Of a stretch of 64,000 bases of DNA, positions 7,759 through 17,041 are shown piece by piece. A program made the translations under genes and the position numbers. Every line of letters starts with the position of its first letter. Positions within the stretch are counted from its first letter, which is position 1. Origin of the DNA: JAFGVL01 sp031553685 (GTDB lineage Bacteria > Bacteroidota > Bacteroidia > Bacteroidales > Paludibacteraceae); assembly GCA_031553685.1 (NCBI GenBank), contig JAVBLE010000011.1, forward strand, positions 1 to 64,000. The letters run 5' to 3'. Below the pieces are notes generated by a model that saw nothing but the letters and a program-made list of their open reading frames with translations, ran no database searches and was not told the DNA's origin.

Positions 7759-9156
7759 TTATTTTACTTTTTTCACGCCCGGCAAATGATATGTACCGTT
7801 CAAAATCGGTGCTTCAGCACCATACAAACGCATGGTGAGGTTGAAACTGCCTTTGGGTGCGGGCAGCCAGTTGGATTCTTTGTCCTTGCCCGGATTTTCG
7901 TTTTGGATATAAATATCTACCGAGCCGTCTTTATTATATTTCAATCCTTCGGTAGTACTGCCGATACTGTAGCGTTTCATGTCGTTTTCCACAAAAAACA
8001 TATCGTCGCCAAACATATTCAAATTCCAAAATACCGATACGGGCGGAATTTGGTTTTTATCCAAATGAAGCACATATTTGTTGGCGCCGTCGAGTTTATT
8101 GCCGTCGGCATCAATAGTTGTGTTGGGATAAAGCACTTCGGTAGATAGTTCGGCACCGGTAACACCTCTTGCCAAAGCTGCGCGAAGCACCAAATCATGT
8201 CCCGAACGACCACCGGCGAAAGTATATTTCCAACCATCCACCGTTGTACCGATGTTTGCCCATTTATAGTCAATCATATCGCTTGCCGCTTTGATGCCGC
8301 GCACAATACCGCGACGAGTGGCCTCATCAATCGTTTGCCATAGGAAACCGTTGGCAGCGCTCAATCCGATAGCGTGAAACGACGCCACGAGCGGGTCGTT
8401 TTGGTCAGCAGAAGCAGGAAGCGCCTGTGTCATCCAAAAGCCAATCAAATCAAGGGCTTGAAGTTCTGCCGGTGCAGCGCTCTTGAAATTAGCAAATGCC
8501 GAAGTAACGGGCGGTTGTCCGGGTGCAATGCCTTTATTGAGGTATTGCGACAAAGGCATCAGCATAAAACCTTTCTGGAAATCGACTGCCTTTGCCAGAT
8601 CGTCGCCACCGGTGGTAAAAATACGCACTGCCGACATTCCAATATTGGTGCGACTCTTAATCTGCATCATATCGCCCGGAACAGGACCTTGATAATCTGG
8701 TCCTGTAACGATATAAATACCCGGTTGTGCACCTTTTGTACCTGCTACATTATAAATCACTTCGTCGTAGCTGTCGCCAATCTGTACAATATACCAGCGT
8801 TTTTCGGTCGATGCGGGAACGAAAATCACTACCGGTTCTTTGGTCAAATCGGTATAAGCGTAAGCATCGATGGTAACATTGTTGGGTGTTACCACAAAAC
8901 GGTCTTTTGCCGTTTTGAGTTCCGTATGTTTCACATAAAAATTGACACCCATCGCATTATTTTTAACAGCCACAGGGGCATACAGCGCATACATGCGGAA
9001 CGGTTCGCCCCACAGGCAGGCTTGAATGGTGGTGGCATACGCCTGTTCTTCCTTCGCCTGGTCAGGCGTTAGCTTTTGCGTATTTGTTTGAGCAAACACC
9101 GGCATGCTGCAAACAAATGCCAAGATAATGGCTGATAATTTAATTTTTGTTTTCAT
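7759..9156 (-). CDS. DUF1254/DUF1214 domain periplasmic protein B
   Basis: A 465-residue paralogue with an ordinary signal peptide (cleavage near FAQ, residue 23) in place of a lipobox, so it should be soluble in the periplasm while its three neighbours are lipoproteins. The DUF1254 half carries VTPNNVTIDAYAYTDLTKEP and TGPDYQGPVPGD. The DUF1214 half ends in WLPAPKGSFNLTMRLYGAEA. It diverges most from the others, for example it has no LLLPPNYTG loop. It lies 49 bp upstream of copy A and 119 bp downstream of copy C, with an inverted repeat in the latter gap. It probably shares their transcript. Function unknown. Confidence 0.83.
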   Translation of the reverse strand: MKTKIKLSAIILAFVCSMPVFAQTNTQKLTPDQAKEEQAYATTIQACLWGEPFRMYALYAPVAVKNNAMGVNFYVKHTELKTAKDRFVVTPNNVTIDAYAYTDLTKEPVVIFVPASTEKRWYIVQIGDSYDEVIYNVAGTKGAQPGIYIVTGPDYQGPVPGDMMQIKSRTNIGMSAVRIFTTGGDDLAKAVDFQKGFMLMPLSQYLNKGIAPGQPPVTSAFANFKSAAPAELQALDLIGFWMTQALPASADQNDPLVASFHAIGLSAANGFLWQTIDEATRRGIVRGIKAASDMIDYKWANIGTTVDGWKYTFAGGRSGHDLVLRAALARGVTGAELSTEVLYPNTTIDADGNKLDGANKYVLHLDKNQIPPVSVFWNLNMFGDDMFFVENDMKRYSIGSTTEGLKYNKDGSVDIYIQNENPGKDKESNWLPAPKGSFNLTMRLYGAEAPILNGTYHLPGVKKVK

Positions 9157-9200
9157 TGCTTTTAGTTTTTATTTTTGGCATGAAAGCACAAAAGTTTTTA

Positions 9201-9253
9201 GTTGACGAGTAAACGAGGTACAAATTTTGTTTCGCCCTTGTTTACCCGTCAAC
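9201..9253. other. Intergenic hairpin between two DUF1254 genes
   Basis: GTTGACGAGTAAAC (9201-9214) pairs with GTTTACCCGTCAAC (9240-9253) with one mismatch. There is no U-run on the minus strand, so a transcript-stabilising or processing hairpin is more likely than a terminator. Confidence 0.5.
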
Positions 9254-9275
9254 CGGTCGTCTTACCTACTAAAAT

Positions 9276-10706
9276 TTATTTCACTTTTTCAATATCGTTC
9301 AAAATCCAAGTGCCATCTACAGCGCCTTTTTCAGGTCCGTAAATACGGAACATCACAAAGAATGGTTTTCCTTCTATGGTCGGAATCCAGTTGTTTTCTT
9401 TGCCCTCAGGAGCTTTTGTGCCGAAATAAACATCCACTGTTCCGTCTGCATTTTTCACCAGATTTTCTTTGTACGAATCAAGTCCTACTATTTTCGATTC
9501 GCGGATAAACCCGGCTGTAGCGGCGTCGTACACATCCACTGCCCAGAATTGAGTAGTAGGCACATTGGCAGGCACTTTCAAATGATAGGTGTTGCTACCG
9601 TTGAGGCGTTCGCCGTCTTTGGTTTCGTATGATTTTACATACAATTGCGGTGGCGGCGGAACCACAGGTCCGAACATGGCAAACCAGGCAGCTGCGCGCA
9701 CATCTACACGCAAGTCTTTATCTTTTTCTACAAAAGTAACCTTCGTTCCTTCGGCAAGCGGAATATCCAACAGGAATGTCCATCTGCGACCTTCGGCAGG
9801 CCAGATTGGCGTGCCATTATGCGCATAGGCTTCCATCATCCATTGGTGGGCTTCTTCGGCAGCTTTGTCGAGCAATTCTTTGGTTTTGGCGTCGGGGTTA
9901 AATGTCAGGTCTTTGCCAATGTTCAATATATAAAGTTGCCCCATCATGGCAAGGTCGCGTTCCTGCACATTTTCTTCCTGGATCATGCGAGCCATCGAAG
10001 TGTAGAAATTGCTGTTGTATTCGGGAATTGCTTCGAAAGGTTTATCTGCCACATCAATAAACTGGATGGCTTTAGGCGAAGCGGCTTCTGCCAACGGATA
10101 TATTTTTAATTTATGAAGATATTCAATGCCTTTCTTCACATTTTCGGGGCTTTGTGTTTTGATAATAATGCGCAACAAACTGTAGTTGTTGTATGTTGTC
10201 GATTGCACAGGCACATATCCGGTCGGAATATTTCCTGTGTAGTTAGGTGGGAGCAACAGGTATTTGGCGCCTGCACCTTTGTCGTGGCCGGTGTTGCCTA
10301 CATTAATCATCGGCTCGTTCCAGCAATTGATAAGCGTACCGTAAAGCGCCTCCTCTGTGGCTGTAGGGATATCCACCACCACAGGTCCATCTTTCAAATT
10401 TGTAAAAAAGATTACATACGATGTAGAGTGGTTTGGCGTAGTAGTTTGGTTCATCCAAGTGTTCGGATTTGACCAGAAAATGGCGTCGTTATACTTCGCC
10501 CCTGCTTTGAAATAAGCTTGGCGCATCGCGTCCACATTCACTAACGGTATCCCCCAGATAGCGCCTTCGACGGCACGGGCATACATCCGTTTTTCTTTCA
10601 TGTCGGCAGTTTGGGCTTGAGCTGTTTCGCCTTTACTGCATTGATTCTTGTTGCAAGATGCCAATAACATGACCGGCAATAATGCGAATAGAAATACTTT
10701 TTTCAT
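9276..10706 (-). CDS. DUF1254/DUF1214 domain lipoprotein C
   Basis: A 476-residue lipoprotein (LLASC, Cys18). It has the same domain order as its neighbours: an N-terminal DUF1254 part with GAIWGIPLVNVDAMRQAYF, TTPNHSTSYVIFFTNLKDGPVVVDIP and YLLLPPNYTG, then a DUF1214 part with YHLKVPANVPTTQFWAVDVYD, VDVYFGTKAPEGKENNW and FRIYGPEKGAVDGTW. It is closest to copy D (10731-12161), with which it shares AMRQAF/YFKAGAKYNDAIFWS and the P-rich AMFGPVVPPPPQ region. It lies 24 bp downstream of copy D. No catalytic residues are known for the family, so no reaction is proposed. Confidence 0.85.
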   Translation of the reverse strand: MKKVFLFALLPVMLLASCNKNQCSKGETAQAQTADMKEKRMYARAVEGAIWGIPLVNVDAMRQAYFKAGAKYNDAIFWSNPNTWMNQTTTPNHSTSYVIFFTNLKDGPVVVDIPTATEEALYGTLINCWNEPMINVGNTGHDKGAGAKYLLLPPNYTGNIPTGYVPVQSTTYNNYSLLRIIIKTQSPENVKKGIEYLHKLKIYPLAEAASPKAIQFIDVADKPFEAIPEYNSNFYTSMARMIQEENVQERDLAMMGQLYILNIGKDLTFNPDAKTKELLDKAAEEAHQWMMEAYAHNGTPIWPAEGRRWTFLLDIPLAEGTKVTFVEKDKDLRVDVRAAAWFAMFGPVVPPPPQLYVKSYETKDGERLNGSNTYHLKVPANVPTTQFWAVDVYDAATAGFIRESKIVGLDSYKENLVKNADGTVDVYFGTKAPEGKENNWIPTIEGKPFFVMFRIYGPEKGAVDGTWILNDIEKVK

Positions 10707-10730
10707 TTGGTTGTTTTTTAATGATAAAAT

Positions 10731-12161
10731 TTATTTTACTTCTTCAATATCGGGCAATTTCCAAGTCTTGCTCATAATCTCGGGTTGAGGTCCGTAGAAA
10801 CGGAACAACATCACCCAAGCTTTATCGGGAGCAGTATATACCCAGTTCGATTCTTTGCCTGCCGGAGCTTTCGTTCCGAAATAAACATCGACCGAACCAT
10901 CGGCATTCTTTTGCAGGTTTTGGTACGAATTGACTTCTACCTTCGGCGATTCGCGAATGAAATTGGCTTCCAGTTGGTCGTATACCGTTGCTGCCCAAAA
11001 CTGTTTGGCAGGAACATTTGCCGGAACATGTAGTTTGTAGTTTTTGCTTCCTTGCAATATTGTACCCGAAGCATCTTTTTCTCCTAACAAATAAAACGAC
11101 GCTCCACCCGGTTTTTTAGGAGGGGCACAACCCAAGAAGAAGAATGCTGCACGCTCATCCAACGCATATTTTTCATTGTTGAAAAAAGTAAAACCACTTG
11201 CATGTGCAAATTCGTCTACCGGAATCGACCATTGTTCGCCTTCGTAGAAAGGTTTCAGTTGTTGGTTGGTTTGTATAAAGCCTTGATGTGCTTCTTCAAT
11301 GGCTTTTGTCAAGATTTCTTTCGTGGCAGCATCGGGATTAAACGGTTTGCCTTTTTCGATACTGATGAAACGGAGCATTTCCATAGCTACCAAATCGCGG
11401 CAGATAACAGGTTCTTCATTTACCATGCGGGCAAGACTTTCGTAGAAACTTACATCGAAACGGGCAACCCCGTCGAACAGTTTCCCTGCCATATCAATAT
11501 AGCTTTGTTGAGGCGGATTGGAGGCTTGTGCCAACGGATACATGCGGGCTTTTTTCACCAAATCGAGTGCTTTGGCAACATCTTCGGGCGAAGTAGTTAC
11601 CGGAATGGCACGCAAAATAGAGTAGCCATTATAAGTATCGAACTGCACGGGAAAATATCCTGCCGGAACCGTTTCTTTATAATCGGGTGGAAGCAATAGG
11701 TATTTGCCGCCTTTGCCTTGGTCTAAACCGGTGGGACCTACATCGGCTTGAGGTATTTGCCACGCATCGTTCATCGAGCCGAACAGTCCGGCGCCGTCGG
11801 CAGGCGGAATATCCAACACCACAGGTCCATTTTTCGTATTAATAGCAATATACACATACCACGATGAGGCGTTGGGGGTAGTTATTTGAAATTTCCAATC
11901 AGCCTGTTTCGACCAGTACACAATATCGTTGTATTTCGCTCCGGCATCACGCAAAAAAGCTTGACGCATCGCATCAAACGCCACAATGGGCATTCCCCAG
12001 ATGGCTGACTCGACGGCACGGGAATATACTTTATCTTGCTGCTGAGTGGCAGTATCGGTTTTCCTGTCGCATTGATTTTTGTTGAAACAAGATGAAAACG
12101 CAAACAGACTTGTGCCTAAAAGCAGCACAATAACGGTTTTGAAGTTGAATTTCGTTTTCAT
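10731..12161 (-). CDS. DUF1254/DUF1214 domain lipoprotein D
   Basis: A 476-residue lipoprotein, first of the four in transcription order. The leader is longer (lipobox FSSC, Cys25) and unrelated to that of A and C. DUF1254 signature: SAIWGMPIVAFDAMRQAF, TTPNASSWYVYIAINTKNGP, YLLLPPDYKETVP. DUF1214 signature: YKLHVPANVPAKQFWAATVYD, VDVYFGTKAPAGKESNW, FRFYGPQPEI. Four paralogues in tandem with three different export signals suggest a set of non-redundant surface or periplasmic proteins. The gap upstream (12162-12409) holds CACAGAG hairpins and no visible TAnnTTTG box, so the start of the transcript is unclear. Confidence 0.85.
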   Translation of the reverse strand: MKTKFNFKTVIVLLLGTSLFAFSSCFNKNQCDRKTDTATQQQDKVYSRAVESAIWGMPIVAFDAMRQAFLRDAGAKYNDIVYWSKQADWKFQITTPNASSWYVYIAINTKNGPVVLDIPPADGAGLFGSMNDAWQIPQADVGPTGLDQGKGGKYLLLPPDYKETVPAGYFPVQFDTYNGYSILRAIPVTTSPEDVAKALDLVKKARMYPLAQASNPPQQSYIDMAGKLFDGVARFDVSFYESLARMVNEEPVICRDLVAMEMLRFISIEKGKPFNPDAATKEILTKAIEEAHQGFIQTNQQLKPFYEGEQWSIPVDEFAHASGFTFFNNEKYALDERAAFFFLGCAPPKKPGGASFYLLGEKDASGTILQGSKNYKLHVPANVPAKQFWAATVYDQLEANFIRESPKVEVNSYQNLQKNADGSVDVYFGTKAPAGKESNWVYTAPDKAWVMLFRFYGPQPEIMSKTWKLPDIEEVK

Positions 12162-12263
12162 GGTTATTTGTTTTTTATTTTTTACACAGAGAAAAAGAGG
12201 TTTTGGATAAATTATATTTTGTTGATTCTATTTGTTTTTAATACAAAACATACATCGAGAACC

Positions 12264-12321
12264 CACAGAGAGCCACAGAGACGAAAAATCTTTGATTTTT
12301 CAAACTCTGTGTTTCTCTGTG
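12264..12321. repeat. CACAGAG hairpin repeat, copy 1
   Basis: Nested inverted repeat: CACAGAG (12264-12270 and 12274-12280) against CTCTGTG (from 12305 and 12315), with GAAAAATC-TTT-GATTTTTC at the tip. A second copy with the same layout is at 14599-14640. The rest of the 248-bp gap 12162-12409 shows nothing else. Confidence 0.6.
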
Positions 12322-12409
12322 TTTATTCTATTGAACCTTTGACAAATACTTATTCATAAAAATTTACTGCGTATCGTTTAGTAACAATATCCTCTGTGTA
12401 AAAATCGCA

Positions 12410-13201
12410 TTAAAATTGTGTGTTAAATCCTACAAAAGTTTGGAAACGGCTTTGGTTTGTTCCTTTGGCATATACCGAGAATTGTGGTTCGGCAAAGATA
12501 TTGAACACCACATTGTTTACTTTGATTACTTTACCAATACCCAATCCGACAGGGATATTGTAGTTATCGCCCTCGAGGTCGAACGACCAGATACCGGTGC
12601 TACGCAAGTAAGTGCCACTGCCCAATTGCCACATACCAAAAAGCTGCGCCGTGAGGAGGTTTACATCTTTAGCATTGTCCGAAGTTTCGGCAAAATCGGT
12701 TTGCCATTGAAGCAAAGTGCCGGCTTGGAAAGTATGGTTTTTGGCAAAAAATGCTAATGCCGCTAATCCGGCTTGCCATTTATCCTGGCTAAATCCGTTG
12801 GTTCCGGTAGGAGCTGTTACCAAAGGACCTACACCTAACTTGTTGCCGCCAAACTCCATAGCGTAGATAGCAAACAAGTTGAAATCGCCCAAGCCCGATT
12901 CGGGTTCAATAGTTGGTGCATTAGCCGTAATTACGGGCAAAGTGCCACGCAAAAGGAATTTGCCCACCGGTTGTGCATAGCGGAACATCAATTGGTTTTG
13001 AGTAACATCGGGTGCGCCATAAACGCTCGACACAATGTAGTCGTGGACATTAAATGCTTTGGTATGCGCCATCGGGTCGTTGGCTTTTTTGAGAGTTTCG
13101 GCGTCTAAGCCACCATGCATTTGTGGTTGCGGTTGGGCTTCTTGTGCCCATGTGCCCATTGCTCCGATAAGAAAAAGGGCTGAAATGAATAACTTCTTCA
13201 T
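12410..13201 (-). CDS. Outer-membrane beta-barrel protein, distant relative of 4184/5054 barrels
   Basis: A 263-residue protein. I start it at the ATG ending at 13201, which gives a clean signal peptide (MKKLFISALF...GTWAQ) and removes an overlap with the pirin stop codon at 13236; the longer frame has no signal sequence at its start. The body has Gly- and aromatic-rich alternating strands (GLGDFNLFAIYAMEFGG, LGVGPLVTAPTGT, IPVGLGIGKVIKV) and a C-terminal FVGFNTQF, consistent with an outer-membrane barrel. GDFNLFA-type and GVGPLV-type motifs align with the two barrels at 4.2-5.9 kb, so three barrels bracket the four DUF1254 proteins. The compound carried is unknown. Confidence 0.7.
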   Translation of the reverse strand: MKKLFISALFLIGAMGTWAQEAQPQPQMHGGLDAETLKKANDPMAHTKAFNVHDYIVSSVYGAPDVTQNQLMFRYAQPVGKFLLRGTLPVITANAPTIEPESGLGDFNLFAIYAMEFGGNKLGVGPLVTAPTGTNGFSQDKWQAGLAALAFFAKNHTFQAGTLLQWQTDFAETSDNAKDVNLLTAQLFGMWQLGSGTYLRSTGIWSFDLEGDNYNIPVGLGIGKVIKVNNVVFNIFAEPQFSVYAKGTNQSRFQTFVGFNTQF

Positions 13202-13235
13202 ATAATATATTTTTAAATGATTTATTGAAAATAAT

Positions 13236-13949
13236 TTAATTGTGCATCGGTATTTCAATGGCTAAAATATCGGCTTCTGATAAGGCTTTAATCGTAAAAC
13301 TATCTGCTTCGCTAATCCCGATCGCATCGCGGCGGTTGAGCATTTGCCCGTTTATTTCGATGCTTCCTTCTATTACGAAAACATACACGCCGTTGCCTTT
13401 ATAATGGTTGGTGTAACCGATCGTTTTGTTTGCCTCCAGATCGGTGCGCGACAGAACCGCATCTTGATTGATCCACAACGCATGGTCTTTGTGTATCGGG
13501 CTTACCAGCACTTGCCACGCATTTTTCTTCAGTGTAACATCAAATTTGCGTTGGTCGTAGCGGGGCGTAATATTTTTTTCTTTGGCGAAAATCCAGATTT
13601 GTAGTAAAGCAGTGGCTTCGCTTGTCGAGCCGTTGTATTCGGAGTGATGAATGCCTGTACCGGCACTCATTATTTGCACATCGCCGGCATAAATCAAACC
13701 GTTGGAACCGGTAGAATCTTTGTGTGCCAGAATACCTTTGAGCGGAATGGTAACAATCTCCATATTGTCGTGCGGATGTGTGCCAAAACCACCGTCGATG
13801 TCGATAATATCATCGTTCAACACACGCAATGCACCGAAATGTATTCTTTCGGGATTGTACCAGTCGGCAAAGCTGAACGAATGGTGCGTATCGAGCCAGC
13901 CGTGATTGGCATGCCCTCTTTCTTTAGCCGGGTGAAAGATTGTTTTCAT
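13236..13949 (-). CDS. Pirin family protein (YhhW-like bicupin)
   Basis: A 237-residue cytoplasmic bicupin. Metal ligands expected from E. coli YhhW (His57, His59, His101, Glu103) are present one residue later: His58 and His60 in GTHPHDNME, His102 and Glu104 in GTGIHHSEYN. An N-terminal HHSFSFADWYNPER motif is also typical. YhhW-type pirins can act as quercetin dioxygenases, and others modulate transcription; the sequence does not distinguish these. The gene leads the minus-strand block containing barrels and DUF1254 proteins, 34 bp before the downstream barrel start. A TAnnTTTG box lies 220 bp upstream. Confidence 0.9.
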   Translation of the reverse strand: MKTIFHPAKERGHANHGWLDTHHSFSFADWYNPERIHFGALRVLNDDIIDIDGGFGTHPHDNMEIVTIPLKGILAHKDSTGSNGLIYAGDVQIMSAGTGIHHSEYNGSTSEATALLQIWIFAKEKNITPRYDQRKFDVTLKKNAWQVLVSPIHKDHALWINQDAVLSRTDLEANKTIGYTNHYKGNGVYVFVIEGSIEINGQMLNRRDAIGISEADSFTIKALSEADILAIEIPMHN

Positions 13950-14166
13950 ATTTTGTCAAAAAGTTACTTTACTAATAATTATATATGATAAATAAAAACG
14001 ACACCAATTTCGCTTTGTAAGATATAATGCGAATTCGCTTTTCAATCTTAATTATTTATACAAAAATAATTATATATTTAAATTGTTAATTCGCCATTCA
14101 GTTAAAAAATACTATCAGGCTGATATTTTGTTGTTTTTGTCAAATATTTTTCGTATTATATTGCGG

Positions 14167-14174
14167 CAAAGGTA
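14167..14174 (-). promoter_or_regulatory. Promoter -7 box (TACCTTTG) upstream of the pirin block
   Basis: The minus strand reads TACCTTTG, a TAnnTTTG match, 218 bp before the pirin ATG in an AT-rich region. It is the best promoter candidate for the block. Confidence 0.4.
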
Positions 14175-14286
14175 TGGTAAAAAAGTTATTAAATACCTAA
14201 TTAATCAATAAAAAATGTTAATCGTATACAACTCGCTGATGTAAAGAGATTTGAAAAGGCTGATAATACAATATAGAAACTCGGGG

Positions 14287-14742
14287 TTTGAGTAAAAACA
14301 GATTTTTCTCTGTGTAAAATAATAATCGAACTCGGGTTAATACAATTGACTTTAATACATGACAAAAATTAAAAGAACAATACAAAATCAATAAAAGCAT
14401 CGTCATGCGTTGCAGTGAGCTTAGTCGAACTGTCGACCAAAACGACGAGGTACGAGGAGTGTCGTGGAGACATCGCAAAAGACTGATTAATGCTGCTTTT
14501 GCGATGTCTCGACAAACTCGACATGACGATACTTTTTTTGATTTAAGAATTAAAATTTATTTTTGTCATGTACTAAAACAATTGGCTCGAAAGAGAATGC
14601 ACAGAGAAGGAAAAATCAAAGATTTTTCAAACCTCTGTGCAACTGCATTTTTCTCAAAGAGAATGCTCGAAAAAAAAATACCTTGTTACCTGTGGACACT
14701 TTTGAGTAAAAAATATTTTCTCTGTGTAAAATAATAATCGAA
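14287..14742. repeat. ~42-bp direct repeats flanking a MITE-like element
   Basis: TTTGAGTAAAAA followed by TTCTCTGTGTAAAATAATAA and TCGAA occurs at 14287-14330 and 14701-14742. Between them lie a MITE-like element (14351-14577) and a CACAGAG hairpin (14599-14640, GAAAAATC-AAA-GATTTTTC tip). The 978-bp gap 13950-14927 holds no gene. Confidence 0.6.
14351..14577. mobile_element. MITE-like element A, copy 1 (TTAGTACATGAC ends)
   Basis: About 226 bp bounded by inverted TTTAATACATGACAAAAATT and ATTTTTGTCATGTACTAAA. A perfect 15-bp stem (14467-14481 with 14496-14510, GAGACATCGCAAAAG) forms its core. It matches the element at 23938-24163 in opposite orientation. No coding capacity. Confidence 0.75.
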
Positions 14743-14927
14743 AACAAATTGATCAACTTTTTGAGTGAACACAACTTAACGCGACGATATTTTGACAAAT
14801 AATCGGTTGGGATGATGATTTAGGGTGAAATGAATTTTGAGTGTGATTTTCAATTCAACAGGTTTAATGACCACTCGTCGCATGGTCAATAGGGCAGGTT
14901 GTGTTAAGTATGATGGGAAAGGTTATA

Positions 14928-17015
14928 TCAGAACCGCCACTTCACAAGGAAACGCACATCTGTTTTGCGATTTCCGTCAATGGCGCTGATGCCGTCGCTG
15001 ATTACATCTTTATCTAAATATACGGTTTGTCCGATTTTAAAATAGAATGTGAGGTTTTTATTCAGCGCATAACGGGCATTCAAGAAATAACGGCTTCCTC
15101 TGCCGTAAAGCGCCGGAACAGAAAATGCATACAATATATCTTGCTCGTAGGCATAAATGCGGTTGTCGTAATTGGTGGCATCAAAAAATTCGTAACAAAG
15201 ATCGACCGAAAGCGGGAACTTGAAATCGTAACTCAAATCTTGACGGAGCAGATACCCAAAGGTTGCATCGGCAGGGTATTTCCTTGCATACGAACCCTGT
15301 ATAATACTGCGCAGTTTAAGTTTAGCCGCCGGCGAATATTGCAGCACATAACGCGCCGAACCCATGCCCCAATCGTCAACATTGTATGAAACATTGAGCG
15401 TCGAATCGGCAGAGTTATTGGCTTCTTTCATTTCGTATTTTACCCGCCAATACATGGAAACATTGCGTTTGGGCATATAGTCAGCTTGAAAAAACAGGTC
15501 GTACCCGTCGGATGGTTTAGCTGTGCCATAAGTGCCATCTTTCAACCAAGGAAACTGGAAACCGTCTGCGTACGCCGAGAATTTCCACCCACGAAACGGA
15601 CGCACTTCGGCGCCAATATAAAGCCCTTTTTCGTTGTTCACCCGCGAAGACTCGCCAAAAGCAACCGAAAACGGCTGGTCGTATTGCGGCGAATAATACC
15701 GGTACATTGCCACCAAGCTAAGGGTCGATGTCGGATTGACCGTTAATCCGTTGACTGTAGCCCACGCATTTTGATCGGAATAGGCTGTTTCGCCGAAAAG
15801 GTAAAACTTACGCCAACGGGCTTTATAGTCGATACCGCCGGCAGTTATATTATCGCCCGAAAAATAAAATTGATTGTACAGCGAAGGAGTACGCACCAAA
15901 TCGTGGTCGAATTGCGTATTTATCACTGTAAAACCTAAGTTTAATACCTTTAATGACTGCGAAATATGTCCCCCGATAACTTGCATACCAACTGTGTGTT
16001 TCTTGTCAAATTCACTTACGGTATAATGGTATCCGTCCGTTTTTATCGAAGTAAAAGTATCGGTACTGTCTGAGGTGCCATTTCCATCTATTTTTTTATT
16101 TGAATAAAAAGCTGTCAGTTCGGTCGTTTTGGTAACCCTGATTGTTGCTCCTACTCCTTGCAGGTAATTATATTCGTCGGTCGAACTATATTTGCGCAAG
16201 CCTTCGTTACGCTTTTCTACATCGAGCACCATCGACGACTTGCCATACCCGAAACTTTGGTTCATCACCAAGCCTTGACCAAACGAAGCCGAATAATTTC
16301 CGGCAGTAATGGTTTTAAATTTCCAGATATCATTTACCTGCAAATAGGCTGAATAAAAATCAAAGCCTTTGTTGTAATCGCCCCAAAATTGCTCGCCGGC
16401 ATCTTTTTCGGCAGTGAGCCCAAACAAAACACGGTTGCTGTAGTTGAAATGATATTTGAGCGAAGCATAGTAGGGGTCGCCAATATATTGCTTGTTGGGA
16501 TTTTTGATCAATTCTTCTTCGGGCACAAACCGGTAACCTTCGCGGGTTTCCAATCCTTTGTCCATACGGGCAAGGATTTCGTGCCTGCCATATTTGAAAA
16601 TATTTTTAAACTTAAGCGGTGGCGTTCTTTTCTCTTCTTTGGAAAGTGTAACAAAAGGCAGCAGGAAACGAATATCTTCACCATAAAACCCATCAATCAA
16701 CTGCAATTCGTACAAATTCTCCATAGGCCCATATTGTTTCACATAGCCCATCAGGTTGTCTATTTGTGTTGTGGTAAGGAATTGGAGTTTTTCCAGATCT
16801 TCGCGTTTAGCAAAGTTCAGGTTGATCGGATTTTGCAAGAAATACTGCAAATCTTCATACAGTTGAGTTTCGTCCACTTCTTCTTTTTCCTGGTTTTCGG
16901 CTACTTGCGACACAATTGCGTCCAACAAATCCGTTGGAATTTGCTTTTCGGTTTGAGCAAAAGCCATATTGCCCAGAAAAATAGAAAAGAAAAATATGAG
17001 TAAGTTTTTTCTCAT
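14928..17015 (-). CDS. Helix-hairpin-helix and beta-barrel surface protein
   Basis: A 695-residue protein when started at the ATG ending at 17015, which opens directly into a signal peptide (MRKNLLIFFFS...MAFAQ); the longer frame adds 17 unlikely residues. After the signal comes an acidic helical region, then a helix-hairpin-helix segment (about residues 64-110, NLNFAKREDLEKLQFLT and MGYVKQYGPMENLYELQLIDGF) as in ComEA/GspK-like proteins. The remaining ~550 residues are Tyr/Phe-rich alternating strands typical of a large outer-membrane barrel. Such HhH-barrel proteins are common in Bacteroidota and of unknown role. With dprA nearby one could think of DNA handling at the surface, but this is speculative. 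Confidence 0.7.
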   Translation of the reverse strand: MRKNLLIFFFSIFLGNMAFAQTEKQIPTDLLDAIVSQVAENQEKEEVDETQLYEDLQYFLQNPINLNFAKREDLEKLQFLTTTQIDNLMGYVKQYGPMENLYELQLIDGFYGEDIRFLLPFVTLSKEEKRTPPLKFKNIFKYGRHEILARMDKGLETREGYRFVPEEELIKNPNKQYIGDPYYASLKYHFNYSNRVLFGLTAEKDAGEQFWGDYNKGFDFYSAYLQVNDIWKFKTITAGNYSASFGQGLVMNQSFGYGKSSMVLDVEKRNEGLRKYSSTDEYNYLQGVGATIRVTKTTELTAFYSNKKIDGNGTSDSTDTFTSIKTDGYHYTVSEFDKKHTVGMQVIGGHISQSLKVLNLGFTVINTQFDHDLVRTPSLYNQFYFSGDNITAGGIDYKARWRKFYLFGETAYSDQNAWATVNGLTVNPTSTLSLVAMYRYYSPQYDQPFSVAFGESSRVNNEKGLYIGAEVRPFRGWKFSAYADGFQFPWLKDGTYGTAKPSDGYDLFFQADYMPKRNVSMYWRVKYEMKEANNSADSTLNVSYNVDDWGMGSARYVLQYSPAAKLKLRSIIQGSYARKYPADATFGYLLRQDLSYDFKFPLSVDLCYEFFDATNYDNRIYAYEQDILYAFSVPALYGRGSRYFLNARYALNKNLTFYFKIGQTVYLDKDVISDGISAIDGNRKTDVRFLVKWRF

Positions 17016-17041
17016 TATAAAATCATCGATTTTATTTGTTA

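Noticed and set aside
13201..13258. Longer start for the barrel protein at 12410
   Set aside because: The extra 19 residues precede the signal peptide and would overlap the pirin stop codon.
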